Positions 28,532 through 36,204 of a stretch of DNA of 64,000 nucleotides are shown here, piece after piece. The notes beneath the pieces were generated by a model, which saw only the letters and a program-made list of their open reading frames with translations, was not told the DNA's origin and searched no databases. The stretch comes from Thermoleophilales bacterium (GTDB lineage Bacteria > Actinomycetota > Thermoleophilia > Solirubrobacterales > 70-9), in NCBI GenBank assembly GCA_020636955.1, contig JACJWY010000001.1, forward strand, positions 62,001 to 126,000, given 5' to 3'. The position numbers and the translations under genes were made by a program. Each line of letters starts with the position of its first letter. Within the stretch, counting starts at the first letter, position 1.

Positions 28532-29622
28532 CCCGCCACTTCCCGGGAGTCTTCGAGCAGGTCGGCGATCGCCACCCGGAGGATCGCGCCCCGCTCGGGG
28601 ATAAGTTCGCCTTCGGCCGCCGTGATCACCGCCTGTCCACCTTCGAGCAGCCGTTCGACCAGCCGCTCACGCCGGTGTGCATCGAGTTCGCTCATCACGT
28701 CGTCCAACAGCATCAGGGGCGCACCGCCGCCTGTCTCGAGCAGCGCCGAACGCTCGGCGAACAGCAGGGCCAGCAGGCCAAGGCGCTGCTGACCCTGGGA
28801 GCCGAAACGCCGGAGCTGGCGACCGTCCAGTTCAACCCGGATTTCGTCGTGATGCGGTCCCCAACTGCTCCTTCCCAGCCTGAGGTCGTTCTCGAGCTTC
28901 TCTTCGAGGCCTTTCAGGATCTCCTCCGAAGTCGTCGCCGCTCCCGGCCGGTAGGTGAGCGACTTGGGACCTTCGAGACCCAGTTCGTCGGCCGCAGCCG
29001 CCCATCGCTCGCCGAGTTCCGCAACTGCTTTTTCGCGGCTGCCGGCCAGAGCCTCGGCCGCCTCCGCGAACTGCGAATCCCACGTGGCGAGACCGGAACG
29101 ATCCGCCTGACCGGCCGCAATGCGCGAGATCAAGGCGTTCCGCTGAGCCAGGATTCGACCGAAGGCAGACCTCAGGCCCGCTCGCCCGGGCCACCTCGCC
29201 GCCACGAAGCTGTCGATATGTGCCCTGCGCCCGGCCGGCGGGCCCTTGATCAGTTCGAGACGGTCGGGAGAAAAAACGGTCACCTTGGGACGGTGTCCTG
29301 CCGCTTCGGCCTGTTCGATCTTCGCCCCGTCCATCGTGTACCTGCTTCCCTCCGATCTCGAAGCAGAGGCCATGAACATGTGGTCCACCCCGGTTCCGCT
29401 GACCGTGACCCGACAGCGTGCGTAGGCCGATCCGAAGGGAATGAGATCACGCCGATCCGAAGTCCGGAACGAGCGAGATGTGAGACCGAAGAAGATCGCC
29501 TCGACCAGGTTGGTCTTGCCGGCTCCGTTGGGACCGATGATTACGGTCAAACCCGGATCCGGTTCGAATACGACCCCGGTCAGCGACCGCACCCGGTCAG
29601 CTTCGACCCGGGCGACGAACAC
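28528..29622 (-). CDS. recF: DNA replication and repair ATPase RecF
   Basis: 364 residues, GTG start, 3 bp after dnaN. RecF is an SMC-like ATPase that with RecO and RecR loads RecA at gaps. IGPNGAGKTNLVEAIFFG near residue 30 is Walker A, FGSQGQQRLGLLALLFAE near 275 the ABC signature, and PLMLLDDVMSELD near 305 Walker B. The length is normal. A 10-bp palindrome AACACGTGTT covers the start codon region but does not resemble parS elsewhere. Confidence 0.96.
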   Translation of the reverse strand: MFVARVEADRVRSLTGVVFEPDPGLTVIIGPNGAGKTNLVEAIFFGLTSRSFRTSDRRDLIPFGSAYARCRVTVSGTGVDHMFMASASRSEGSRYTMDGAKIEQAEAAGHRPKVTVFSPDRLELIKGPPAGRRAHIDSFVAARWPGRAGLRSAFGRILAQRNALISRIAAGQADRSGLATWDSQFAEAAEALAGSREKAVAELGERWAAAADELGLEGPKSLTYRPGAATTSEEILKGLEEKLENDLRLGRSSWGPHHDEIRVELDGRQLRRFGSQGQQRLGLLALLFAERSALLETGGGAPLMLLDDVMSELDAHRRERLVERLLEGGQAVITAAEGELIPERGAILRVAIADLLEDSREVAG

Positions 29623-29625
29623 GTG

Positions 29626-30738
29626 TTACTCGTTCAGCCGGATCGGCATGACGAGATAGCGGAAGTCATCACCGTCTACCGGCTGAAGAAGTCCGGGCCG
29701 GAGCGGAGAGATGAGTCGCAGCAGCACCTCATCCTCCTTGATCGCCTCCAGACCATCGCGGAAGAACTCGTGGTTGAACCCGATCGCAAGTTCCTCGCCC
29801 TCGAAGTTGGCTGGCATCTTCTCCTCGGCATCGCCCAGATCGGGAGTTTCCGCCGAAATTGTCAGCTCACCTGGTGAAAGGGCGATTTTGAGGGGCCGGT
29901 TCTTCTGGGCCATCTGGCTAACCCTCCGCACCGACTCGAGGAGTTCCGTACGTGGCAACCGGACGTCGTGATCCCATGTTTCGGGAAAGAGTTGCTGATA
30001 CTTGGGGAACTGTCCGTCGACCGTATTGGTTGAAAGGATCGCTCCGTCAACGTTGAAAACGACCAGGCGATCAGTCACCGAGAGCCTGACCGATTCGGAA
30101 TCCGATGAGGAAAGAAGTCGCGAAAGCTCGCGCAGGGCGTGAGCGGGAATGTTCCGGTCCAGTTCCAGCGGAACAGCTTCCGTCAGAGTCGTCCTCTTGA
30201 CCGCAAGGCGATACGAATCGGTCGCGACCATGGTCATTTCATTGCCGGAAGCCAGAACCTGGACGCTGGTCAGGACCGGGCGCATGTCGTCACGTGACGC
30301 TGCCCTCGCCACAAGTTCGATCGTCTCGATCAGTGACTCACGTCCCAGAGAAACCGTGTCACCGGCCGCGTCCGGGAGGGGAGGGAAGTCCTGGTCATTC
30401 AGGGTCCGGAGGTTGAAACTGGAGGAACCCGACTTGACACTCACAGTCCGCTCGGAAGTCAGGTACTCGACTTCGGACTGGCCCGAGCCAAGAAGGCGGG
30501 AAATGTCTGCGAAGAGCCGGCCCGGCAGCAACACCTTTCCGTCCGACTCGACCGCACCTTCGACATGAACCGGAACCCTGAGGCTCAGGTTGCTGTCGGT
30601 TGAACTGAACGAAAGACGCCCGTCCGCGGCTTCGATCAGGATCCCTCCGAGCGCCGGGTTCACACCGCCGGTGGCCAGAGTGCGGGCGACGAGAGCGAGT
30701 TTCGCGGCCAGCTCGTTGTTCTTGACTGAGAACTTCAA
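29626..30738 (-). CDS. dnaN: DNA polymerase III sliding clamp (beta)
   Basis: 370 residues, TTG start. The protein starts MKFSVKNNELAAKLALVAR and ends in the typical YLVMPIRLNE. It has the three repeated clamp domains with VLLPGRLFADISRLLGSG near residue 70 and LATDSYRLA-like VATDSYRLAVKRT near 175. It encircles DNA and tethers the replicase and other partners. It lies downstream of dnaA across a 145-bp gap that holds the candidate origin. Confidence 0.97.
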   Translation of the reverse strand: MKFSVKNNELAAKLALVARTLATGGVNPALGGILIEAADGRLSFSSTDSNLSLRVPVHVEGAVESDGKVLLPGRLFADISRLLGSGQSEVEYLTSERTVSVKSGSSSFNLRTLNDQDFPPLPDAAGDTVSLGRESLIETIELVARAASRDDMRPVLTSVQVLASGNEMTMVATDSYRLAVKRTTLTEAVPLELDRNIPAHALRELSRLLSSSDSESVRLSVTDRLVVFNVDGAILSTNTVDGQFPKYQQLFPETWDHDVRLPRTELLESVRRVSQMAQKNRPLKIALSPGELTISAETPDLGDAEEKMPANFEGEELAIGFNHEFFRDGLEAIKEDEVLLRLISPLRPGLLQPVDGDDFRYLVMPIRLNE

Positions 30739-30883
30739 ATCCGAATACCTCGATTAAGTGTTCTGGTTCTGTGGAGTAAAGCGGAGAACCGGTTTGGGTG
30801 GCTTTACGAAGCCGAATCCGCTGTGGAGGAACTGTGGGTAAACAGGGATTCTTTCAGTGTGTTCGGCGGCTGAGGAAGTCACT
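30739..30883. other. Candidate replication origin (oriC) between dnaA and dnaN
   Basis: This 145-bp gap carries several DnaA-box-like nonamers in one orientation on the minus strand: TTACCCACA (30833-30841), TCCTCCACA (30822-30830) and TACTCCACA (30770-30778). A TTCTCCACC lies on the plus strand just inside dnaA (30891-30899). None is the perfect TTATCCACA; the best has one difference. A small A/T-richer patch adjoins dnaN. Position and gene order support an origin, but the boxes are weak, and the 215-bp dnaA-rpmH gap (32258-32472) is an alternative that shows no boxes I can recognise. Confidence 0.45.
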
Positions 30884-32257
30884 TCAGGACTTCTCCACCG
30901 GGCTGTGTATTTCCGCCCTGAGAAGTTCGACCGAGGTGGTGATTTCGGGATCCTTGCCCAGGGAAGCGGAGATGCGTTCGATCGAGTTGAGAACCGTGGT
31001 GTGATCGCGGTCTCCGTAGAGGCCGCCGATTTGCGGCAGGGAAAGGGAGGTCATTTCCCGGGTCAGGAAAATAGCCACATGCCGCGCAGTGGCGGTGTTG
31101 CGGTCACGTCGCCGGGACTGGAGGTTCTCGACATCGGTTCTGTAATGGGCAGCGACGGTGCTACGGATCGACTCCGGCGTCACCGCAACGGCCGGCGCCG
31201 CTTCTTCTCTGGGGAAGACCTGGCTGATCAGGTCGTAAGTGATCGGGGAGGAAGTAAGCGAGGATTCGGCGATTGTCCTGGTCAGGGCGCCGCGCAACTG
31301 GCGGAGGTTCGTCTGGACTCTCCTGGCGAGCAGGGTCAGGGCGTCCTGGTCGCTGACTTCCAGTCCGGCTTCGGTGACGAGATGTCTGAGCACGGTCAGG
31401 CGGGTAGCGAGATTGGGGGCCTCTATGGGAACGGTCAGACCCCATTCGAAGCGGTCACTCAGCCGGTCGGCGAGAGTCGATATTTCCGCGGGGGAGCGGT
31501 CGGCAGAAAGCACAATCTGACTGCCGGCATCGTGAAGGGCATTGAAAGTGTGGAAGAACTCCTCTTCGGTGTGATGCTTGCCCGCGATGAACTGGATGTC
31601 ATCGATCAGGAGAACGTCGAGGTTGCGGTAGCGGCGTTTGAATTCCTCGGTCCCCTGCTCGCGGAGGGCGGTCACGAACTCGGCGGTGAAGGATTCGGCG
31701 CTCGTATAAAGGACGTTGAGCTCGGGGACATGAAGTTCCAGGTAATTGGCGATGGCGCCGAGCAGGTGAGTTTTGCCGAGACCAGGGGGTCCGTGAAGAA
31801 ACAGCGGGTTGTAGGCCTCCGAGGGAGCTTCCGCAACGGCCAGGGAAGCAGCATGGGCAAGGTGGTTTCCCGGACCGATAACGAAACGATCGAAGTCGTG
31901 GGTCGGGTTCGGTCCGGATGTGTCGGTTGCCAGACCGGCTCGTTCGGGCTCCGGGGGCGTTTCGAAGCTGACCGAGTTCAGGTGTGAGCCACTTTCCACC
32001 AGGGCCTTTTCGAGAATCTCGAGGTATCTACGTTCGACCCAGGTTCTGATCGGATCGGCCGCTTCCAGGTAAAGGGTGGTGCCGCGCACCGCTGCCGGGT
32101 GGATCGGCTCGATCCACATCTTCCAAGTCGAGTCGAAGAAAATGTTTCTGATCGCCGGCTGGAGGTCGGCCCATTCACGAGCGGCCCGGGCCGACCCTGG
32201 CTTGCTTTTTTGGCTTGAAAAGACGGTTCTGGAAGTTTTGTCAGTTGTGGTGTCCAT
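30884..32257 (-). CDS. dnaA: Chromosomal replication initiator DnaA
   Basis: 457 residues from the ATG at 32257. The open frame continues upstream to 32671, but that would run through rpmH and rnpA on the other strand and adds an unrelated sequence. A GTG six codons before this ATG is an alternative start. Domain I carries WKMWIEPIHPAAV. The AAA+ core has FLHGPPGLGKTHLLGAI (Pro-Pro in Walker A where most have Gly-x) and LLIDDIQFIAGK. The DNA-binding domain IV ends with GDRDHTTVLNSIERI. It melts oriC and starts replication. The linker domain II is short. Confidence 0.97.
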   Translation of the reverse strand: MDTTTDKTSRTVFSSQKSKPGSARAAREWADLQPAIRNIFFDSTWKMWIEPIHPAAVRGTTLYLEAADPIRTWVERRYLEILEKALVESGSHLNSVSFETPPEPERAGLATDTSGPNPTHDFDRFVIGPGNHLAHAASLAVAEAPSEAYNPLFLHGPPGLGKTHLLGAIANYLELHVPELNVLYTSAESFTAEFVTALREQGTEEFKRRYRNLDVLLIDDIQFIAGKHHTEEEFFHTFNALHDAGSQIVLSADRSPAEISTLADRLSDRFEWGLTVPIEAPNLATRLTVLRHLVTEAGLEVSDQDALTLLARRVQTNLRQLRGALTRTIAESSLTSSPITYDLISQVFPREEAAPAVAVTPESIRSTVAAHYRTDVENLQSRRRDRNTATARHVAIFLTREMTSLSLPQIGGLYGDRDHTTVLNSIERISASLGKDPEITTSVELLRAEIHSPVEKS

Positions 32258-32455
32258 TTGCGGCGGTGCGTTCACAGGTGGTTCGGCAGGGCGGCGCAAG
32301 CGGATTCCGGGCCCCGTCTGCCGACCATAGCGGCGGCTAGGGAATGACCGTCTCTTGGCTTCGCAAATCGCGCGGAAAATTTCTGTGAGACGGGCGTGCG
32401 GATGAAACGACAGCAGGTGTCCCCGGGGCAGGAGTCGCTCCCTCGCGAATCCCCA

Positions 32456-32461
32456 TATACT
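32456..32461 (+). promoter_or_regulatory. rpmH -10 box, near-leaderless
   Basis: TATACT (5 of 6 to consensus) lies 11 bases upstream of the rpmH ATG, which would leave a leader of only a few bases. No recognisable -35 is found at normal spacing. Confidence 0.55.
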
Positions 32462-32472
32462 GCCCCGCTCCA

Positions 32473-32607
32473 ATGAAGCGTACGTACCAGCCAAAGAAGC
32501 GCAAGCGCGCAAAGACCCACGGCTTCCGGGCTCGCATGAGCACCAAGGGTGGCCGCGAGGTAATTCGACGCCGTCGCCGCAAGGGCCGCAAGCGGCTCGC
32601 CGTCTGA
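32473..32607 (+). CDS. rpmH: Ribosomal protein bL34
   Basis: A 44-residue very basic protein starting MKRTYQPKKRKRAKTHGFRA and ending RKGRKRLAV, the complete bL34 sequence of the large ribosomal subunit. It is divergent from dnaA and 2 bp upstream of rnpA, the universal arrangement in bacteria. The start codon has no Shine-Dalgarno element, which fits the near-leaderless promoter just upstream. Confidence 0.98.
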   Translation: MKRTYQPKKRKRAKTHGFRARMSTKGGREVIRRRRRKGRKRLAV

Positions 32608-32609
32608 CC

Positions 32610-32996
32610 ATGTCCACCAACGGCGCCGGCACACCGAGGCGCCGAAGACTCTCCCGGAGCGGAGACTTCAAACGGGCATACAGGGAAGGGTCGTCGAAGG
32701 CGACCCGTTATCTAGTGCTGTACCGGTTCGATCGCTCGGGCGATGACGAGTCTGAGATTCGTCTCGGCGTCAGCGTTTCCAGGAAACTTGGCGACGCGGT
32801 CACCCGCAACCGCGTGAAAAGGGTGCTGAAGGAGGCTTTCTGGGCCCAGGTGGACCCCGCGAATGTCGATCAGGACTTCGTTCTGGTGGCGAGGCCAGGA
32901 GTGGGAGAGGTAATCGCGAAGGATGGCCTTGCCGGAGCGGAGGCCTGTGTGAAGGAAGTCCTCGACCTGGGAAACGAAGGAAAGCGTTCCACGTGA
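32610..32996 (+). CDS. rnpA: Ribonuclease P protein component
   Basis: 128 residues. RnpA assists the RNase P RNA in trimming tRNA 5' ends. LGVSVSRKLGDAVTRNRVKRVLKEAF near the middle contains the R-N-R-V-K-R RNA-binding motif, and the N-terminus has RLSRSGDFKRAYREG. Only 2 bp separate it from rpmH. Its stop codon overlaps the yidD start (GTGA) and both lie within a parS-like palindrome. Confidence 0.95.
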   Translation: MSTNGAGTPRRRRLSRSGDFKRAYREGSSKATRYLVLYRFDRSGDDESEIRLGVSVSRKLGDAVTRNRVKRVLKEAFWAQVDPANVDQDFVLVARPGVGEVIAKDGLAGAEACVKEVLDLGNEGKRST

Positions 32997-32999
32997 AAC
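32986..32999. promoter_or_regulatory. parS-like centromere site
   Basis: GTTCCACGTGAAAC matches the conserved parS core GTTTCACGTGAAAC at 13 of 14 bases and keeps the central CACGTG palindrome. It covers the rnpA stop and the yidD GTG start. It lies about 3.2 kb from parB and 2.1 kb from the candidate origin, the expected zone for ParB loading. No other CACGTG in the window comes close to the full motif. Confidence 0.65.
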
Positions 33000-33268
33000 G
33001 GATAGTGCTGGCGCCGGTAAGGGCTTATATCCGCTGGATTTCCCCGCTCCTGCCGCGAAGGTGCAAGTACGAACCGACCTGTTCGGCGTATTGCGTCGAG
33101 GCGGTAGAACGCTTCGGCGTCATACGGGGTACAGTTCTCGCCTGCTGGCGCATCCTGCGCTGTAATCCCTTCAGTCACGGTGGTTTCGATCCCGTGCGGG
33201 ATGAATTCACTTTGAAGGTCGGGCCCATGGATCCGGCCATCTACCACGGAGAAACCGAACAGCGTTGA
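32993..33268 (+). CDS. yidD: YidD membrane protein insertion efficiency factor
   Basis: 91 residues, GTG start overlapping rnpA by 4 bp. RCKYEPTCSAYCVEAVERFG near residue 23 and LRCNPFSHGGFDPV near 53 are the family's conserved motifs. YidD is a small peripheral membrane protein thought to help YidC insert proteins. It ends where yidC begins, completing the rpmH-rnpA-yidD-yidC order. Confidence 0.94.
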   Translation: MKRIVLAPVRAYIRWISPLLPRRCKYEPTCSAYCVEAVERFGVIRGTVLACWRILRCNPFSHGGFDPVRDEFTLKVGPMDPAIYHGETEQR

Positions 33269-34083
33269 TGCCGATCGCGAACATCCTTCAGCCACTCATC
33301 GATGTGGCCAACGGAGTTCTGTCGTTCTTCCACGACGACCTCGGCGTCAGCTGGGGCATGGCGATCATCCTCCTGACCATCTGTACGCGTGCGCTTCTGA
33401 TTCCGCTCACCTACCGCCAGCTCAAGAGCATGCGGGCCCTGCAGGCTTTCCAGCCCCAGATGAAGGAGCTGCAGGAGAAGTACAAGAACGACCGCCAGCG
33501 GCTCTCTCAGGAGATGATGAAGTTCTACCAGGAGAACAAGATCAACCCGCTTGCCTCCTGTATCCCGCTGATCGCCCAGCTGCCGGTCTTCATCACCCTG
33601 TTCCAGGCCCTTCGAGGTCCGCTCAGAGATGACATCTGTGGTCAGACCGCAGTCGCCTGTTCCCAGTTGACCCAGGCCCAGATTGACGCCAATCCCGCTA
33701 TCCATGCGCTCTATCCCTTTGGTGAGTCCTTCCTTTTCATCCCGGACCTGACCGACAAGGCCACCGGTGGCGTGCTGATTGCCCTGCTGGTCCTTTACGT
33801 CGGAACCCAGCTCATCTCGGGCCTGATCTCGATGACCACCGGCGATCGCAACCAGCGGATGCTGATGCTGGCCCTCCCCTTCATCTTCGTTCCCTTCATC
33901 ATTTCGTTCCCGGCCGGCCTGATCCTGTACTGGATCACGACCAACGTCTGGACTATCGGGCAGACCTATGTGATCAACCGGGTCATTCCACCACCGGTAA
34001 TGGCGACCCCCGAGGGCGCGGTGGCCGCCGCGGCGTCCAAACCGCCGCCACCGCCGCCCAAGAAAAAGAAGCGCAAGCGCTGA
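33268..34083 (+). CDS. yidC: Membrane protein insertase YidC
   Basis: 271 residues from the ATG at 33268, which shares one base with the yidD stop; a TTG one codon earlier is equally readable. It has five or six transmembrane helices, the core RALLIPLTYRQLKSMRALQ near residue 47, NPLASCIPLIAQLPVFITLF near 92 and SFPAGLILYWITTNVW near 212. It inserts proteins with SecYEG or alone. It is the short Gram-positive type without the periplasmic domain. The C-terminus is very basic (K-K-K-K-R-K-R), typical of ribosome binding. Confidence 0.95.
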   Translation: MPIANILQPLIDVANGVLSFFHDDLGVSWGMAIILLTICTRALLIPLTYRQLKSMRALQAFQPQMKELQEKYKNDRQRLSQEMMKFYQENKINPLASCIPLIAQLPVFITLFQALRGPLRDDICGQTAVACSQLTQAQIDANPAIHALYPFGESFLFIPDLTDKATGGVLIALLVLYVGTQLISGLISMTTGDRNQRMLMLALPFIFVPFIISFPAGLILYWITTNVWTIGQTYVINRVIPPPVMATPEGAVAAAASKPPPPPPKKKKRKR

Positions 34084-34097
34084 GCGCCTGCCCTGTC

Positions 34098-34103
34098 TAG
34101 AAT
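34098..34103 (+). promoter_or_regulatory. jag -10 box, leaderless
   Basis: TAGAAT ends 7 bases before the jag ATG, so transcription should start at or next to the A of the start codon. The 27-bp gap after yidC has no Shine-Dalgarno sequence. Confidence 0.5.
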
Positions 34104-34110
34104 CCGGGCG

Positions 34111-34590
34111 ATGGAAGCGAGTGAGTGGCCGGCCGAACCGGCGGAACGGGTAAGGCTCCTGGTCGAACGGGTTCTCGACGAGCTGGACCTCGACGGCGAG
34201 GTGGAGCTCGACGAGACCGATGACGTCATCACCGCCACCGTCGAAGGTGACGAGGACTACGGATTGCTCATCGGCCGGCGCGGCCAGACCATTGACGCCC
34301 TGCAGCTTCTGGCTTTCCAGGCGGCTTTTCGCGGTATTCGCGAGCGTAAGCGGGTGGTCGTGGATGCGGCGGGCTACCGGGCCCGGCGGGAGGAGGTCAT
34401 CTCCGAGCGCGCCGACCGGGCGGCCGAGAAGGCGATCGCTTCCGGCTCCGAAGTGGAACTCGATCCGATGAACGCGAGAGAACGGCGCATCGTCCACGAG
34501 CACCTGAAGGTCCGGCCCGAGGTAGAGACCTTCAGTTCCGGTGATGACCCTCACCGGCGAGTCGTTGTCGCGCCCCTGATCTCCGAGTGA
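34111..34590 (+). CDS. khpB: KH/R3H RNA-binding protein Jag (KhpB)
   Basis: 159 residues. A KH domain carries GLLIGRRGQTIDALQLLAF near residue 50. An R3H domain follows with LDPMNARERRIVHEHLK near 118. The N-terminal Jag_N domain of longer homologues (about 200 residues) is missing, which is usual in actinobacteria. The protein binds RNA and in other bacteria influences cell elongation and division. It follows yidC in the conserved origin cluster and starts from its own leaderless-type promoter. Confidence 0.92.
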   Translation: MEASEWPAEPAERVRLLVERVLDELDLDGEVELDETDDVITATVEGDEDYGLLIGRRGQTIDALQLLAFQAAFRGIRERKRVVVDAAGYRARREEVISERADRAAEKAIASGSEVELDPMNARERRIVHEHLKVRPEVETFSSGDDPHRRVVVAPLISE

Positions 34591-34600
34591 AGCAGGAAGG

Positions 34601-35371
34601 GTGACTCCGGGTCCCCCCGCAACAGATCCCGGGGGCCAAGGGCACAGTGCCGGCGAATCGCCACCGCCGTGGCGCGACCCGGAGCAGATCGCCCGACTCG
34701 ATCCGTTACTCGAGATGCTGGCGACCAGCCACGTTTCGCTTAGCTCGGTCACCGATCCGGTCGAGGCGAGGCGTGTTCACGTGGCCGACAGCCTTTCCGG
34801 TCTGGCCTGTGCTGAAGTCAGGGAAGCAACCCGGGCCGTGGACCTGGGGTCAGGGGCCGGATTCCCGGGATTGCCGCTGGCTTTGGAACTGCCCGAATGC
34901 CGGTTCACCCTGATCGACTCGGTCGGTCGGAAAGTTGAGTTCATGGGCCGGGCAATTTCCGCTCTGGGACTGGAAAACGCGGAAGCCCTGAAGGTTCGTT
35001 CCGAAGCGATGGCGACGGCAGGGGGCAGGGAGTCCTTCGACCTGGTCACGGCCCGGGCCGTGGCCCCGCTCCCGGCTCTGGCCGAACTCGCTTCGCCTCT
35101 GCTGGAGGACGGCGGTCACCTGGTGGCCTGGAAAGGGGAACCGGAGCCGGACTCGGAGGAAATCATTGCGGCCAACCGGGATCGTCTCGCGATGGAACTT
35201 CGGCAACGGGTAGCGGTAGTTCCCTTCGAAGGCTCCCGGGAAAGGCATCTTTACGTACTGGTCAAGGCAGGGCCGACCCCGGACGGCCTCCCCAGGCGCC
35301 CGGGCATGGCCCGAAAGCGACCGCTCGGCGGCGATGGATCCTCCGCCCGGTCATCTTCGGCAAACAAATAA
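34601..35371 (+). CDS. rsmG: 16S rRNA (guanine-N7) methyltransferase RsmG
   Basis: 256 residues from a GTG whose upstream AGGAAGG touches the start codon, so a slightly later start is possible. RsmG methylates 16S rRNA in the 530 loop region using SAM. VDLGSGAGFPGLPLAL near residue 85 is the SAM site, and VTARAVAPLPALAELASPLL near 152 is the conserved family segment. The last 35 residues are a basic, Ser-rich extension not needed for the fold. It lies between jag and parA as in most actinobacteria. Confidence 0.93.
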   Translation: MTPGPPATDPGGQGHSAGESPPPWRDPEQIARLDPLLEMLATSHVSLSSVTDPVEARRVHVADSLSGLACAEVREATRAVDLGSGAGFPGLPLALELPECRFTLIDSVGRKVEFMGRAISALGLENAEALKVRSEAMATAGGRESFDLVTARAVAPLPALAELASPLLEDGGHLVAWKGEPEPDSEEIIAANRDRLAMELRQRVAVVPFEGSRERHLYVLVKAGPTPDGLPRRPGMARKRPLGGDGSSARSSSANK

Positions 35372-35451
35372 GCTGACTTCTGCATGATTCCTTCTCTGTC
35401 CACGTGTCAAATCCTCCCGCGACGTGATTCCCGCCCCTCCGGGGGGCCGTC

Positions 35452-36204
35452 TTGATCTATTCCGTCGCCAATCAGAAGGGCGGGGTCGGAAAGACCACCA
35501 CAGCGGTCAATCTCGGCGCCGCCTACGCCCTGCTCGGCAAGAAGGTGCTGGTCGTCGACCTGGACCAGCAATGTAACGCAACCGTCGCATTCGGCTTGGA
35601 GAAGCAGGATTCACCGACCACTTACGAAGTTCTGAGCGGTGAAGTAACCCTCTCCGAGGCGGCGAAGCCCGCCGGGCCGGAGAACGTCTGGATGGTGCCG
35701 GCAAGCCGTGATCTGGCCGGGGCGGTGGTTGAACTACCCCGGCTTGAGTCGCCGAACTTCCGCCTGCGCGAGCAGCTGGGGTCAGTGGATACCGAATTTG
35801 ACGCAGTCTTTTTCGACTGTCCCCCCGCTCTCGGTCCGATCACGGTGAATGCGCTTGTCTCCTCGGACCGGGTCATCGTCCCGGTTCAGGCGGAGTACCT
35901 CGCCCTGGAAGGCCTGGTCGACTTCCTGACCACCCTGTCGACCGTCAGGAGGGAGATGAATCCCACCCTGGAGCTGGCCGGCGTCCTGGTCACCATGCAT
36001 GATGAAAGGACGAGATTGGCCCAGGATGTCGAACGTGAGTTGCGCGATCACTTTTCCGAGACGGTGTTCCGGACGGTGATACCGAGGACCGTGCGCGTTG
36101 CAGAGGCGCCAAGTTACGGCATTCCTGTTACCGACTACTCCCCTTCCTCAAGGGGTTCCGAGGCCTATCTGGCTTTGGCCGAGGAGGTACTGGCACGTGG
36201 CTGA
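35452..36204 (+). CDS. parA: Chromosome partitioning ATPase ParA (Soj)
   Basis: 250 residues with a TTG start. MIYSVANQKGGVGKTTTAVNL contains the deviant Walker A; VDLDQQCNAT near residue 40 and FFDCPPALGPITVNAL near 122 are the other ATPase motifs. ParA binds DNA nonspecifically and moves ParB-parS complexes to separate sister origins. There is no N-terminal helix-turn-helix, so this is the chromosomal type Ib-like short form. It overlaps parB by 8 bp. The 80-bp gap upstream has no clear promoter. Confidence 0.96.
   Translation: MIYSVANQKGGVGKTTTAVNLGAAYALLGKKVLVVDLDQQCNATVAFGLEKQDSPTTYEVLSGEVTLSEAAKPAGPENVWMVPASRDLAGAVVELPRLESPNFRLREQLGSVDTEFDAVFFDCPPALGPITVNALVSSDRVIVPVQAEYLALEGLVDFLTTLSTVRREMNPTLELAGVLVTMHDERTRLAQDVERELRDHFSETVFRTVIPRTVRVAEAPSYGIPVTDYSPSSRGSEAYLALAEEVLARG

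Noticed and set aside
29618..29627. AACACGTGTT palindrome at the recF start as a regulatory site
   Set aside because: A 10-bp palindrome of this kind is expected by chance in sequence of this length and it does not match parS.
30288..30299. CGTCACGTGACG palindrome within dnaN as parS
   Set aside because: Perfect palindrome but flanks are C/G where parS needs TTT and AAA; probably codon-driven.
32258..32671. Longer dnaA reading with 138 extra N-terminal residues
   Set aside because: It would run antisense through rpmH and the start of rnpA, and the added residues do not resemble DnaA domain I, which starts after the ATG at 32257.
33241..34752. 503-codon minus-strand frame opposite yidC and jag
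   Set aside because: Antisense to universally conserved genes; low-complexity product.
35396..35409. CACGTG near the parA start as a second parS
   Set aside because: Only the central hexamer matches; the flanking bases lack the T-runs and A-runs of parS on both sides.
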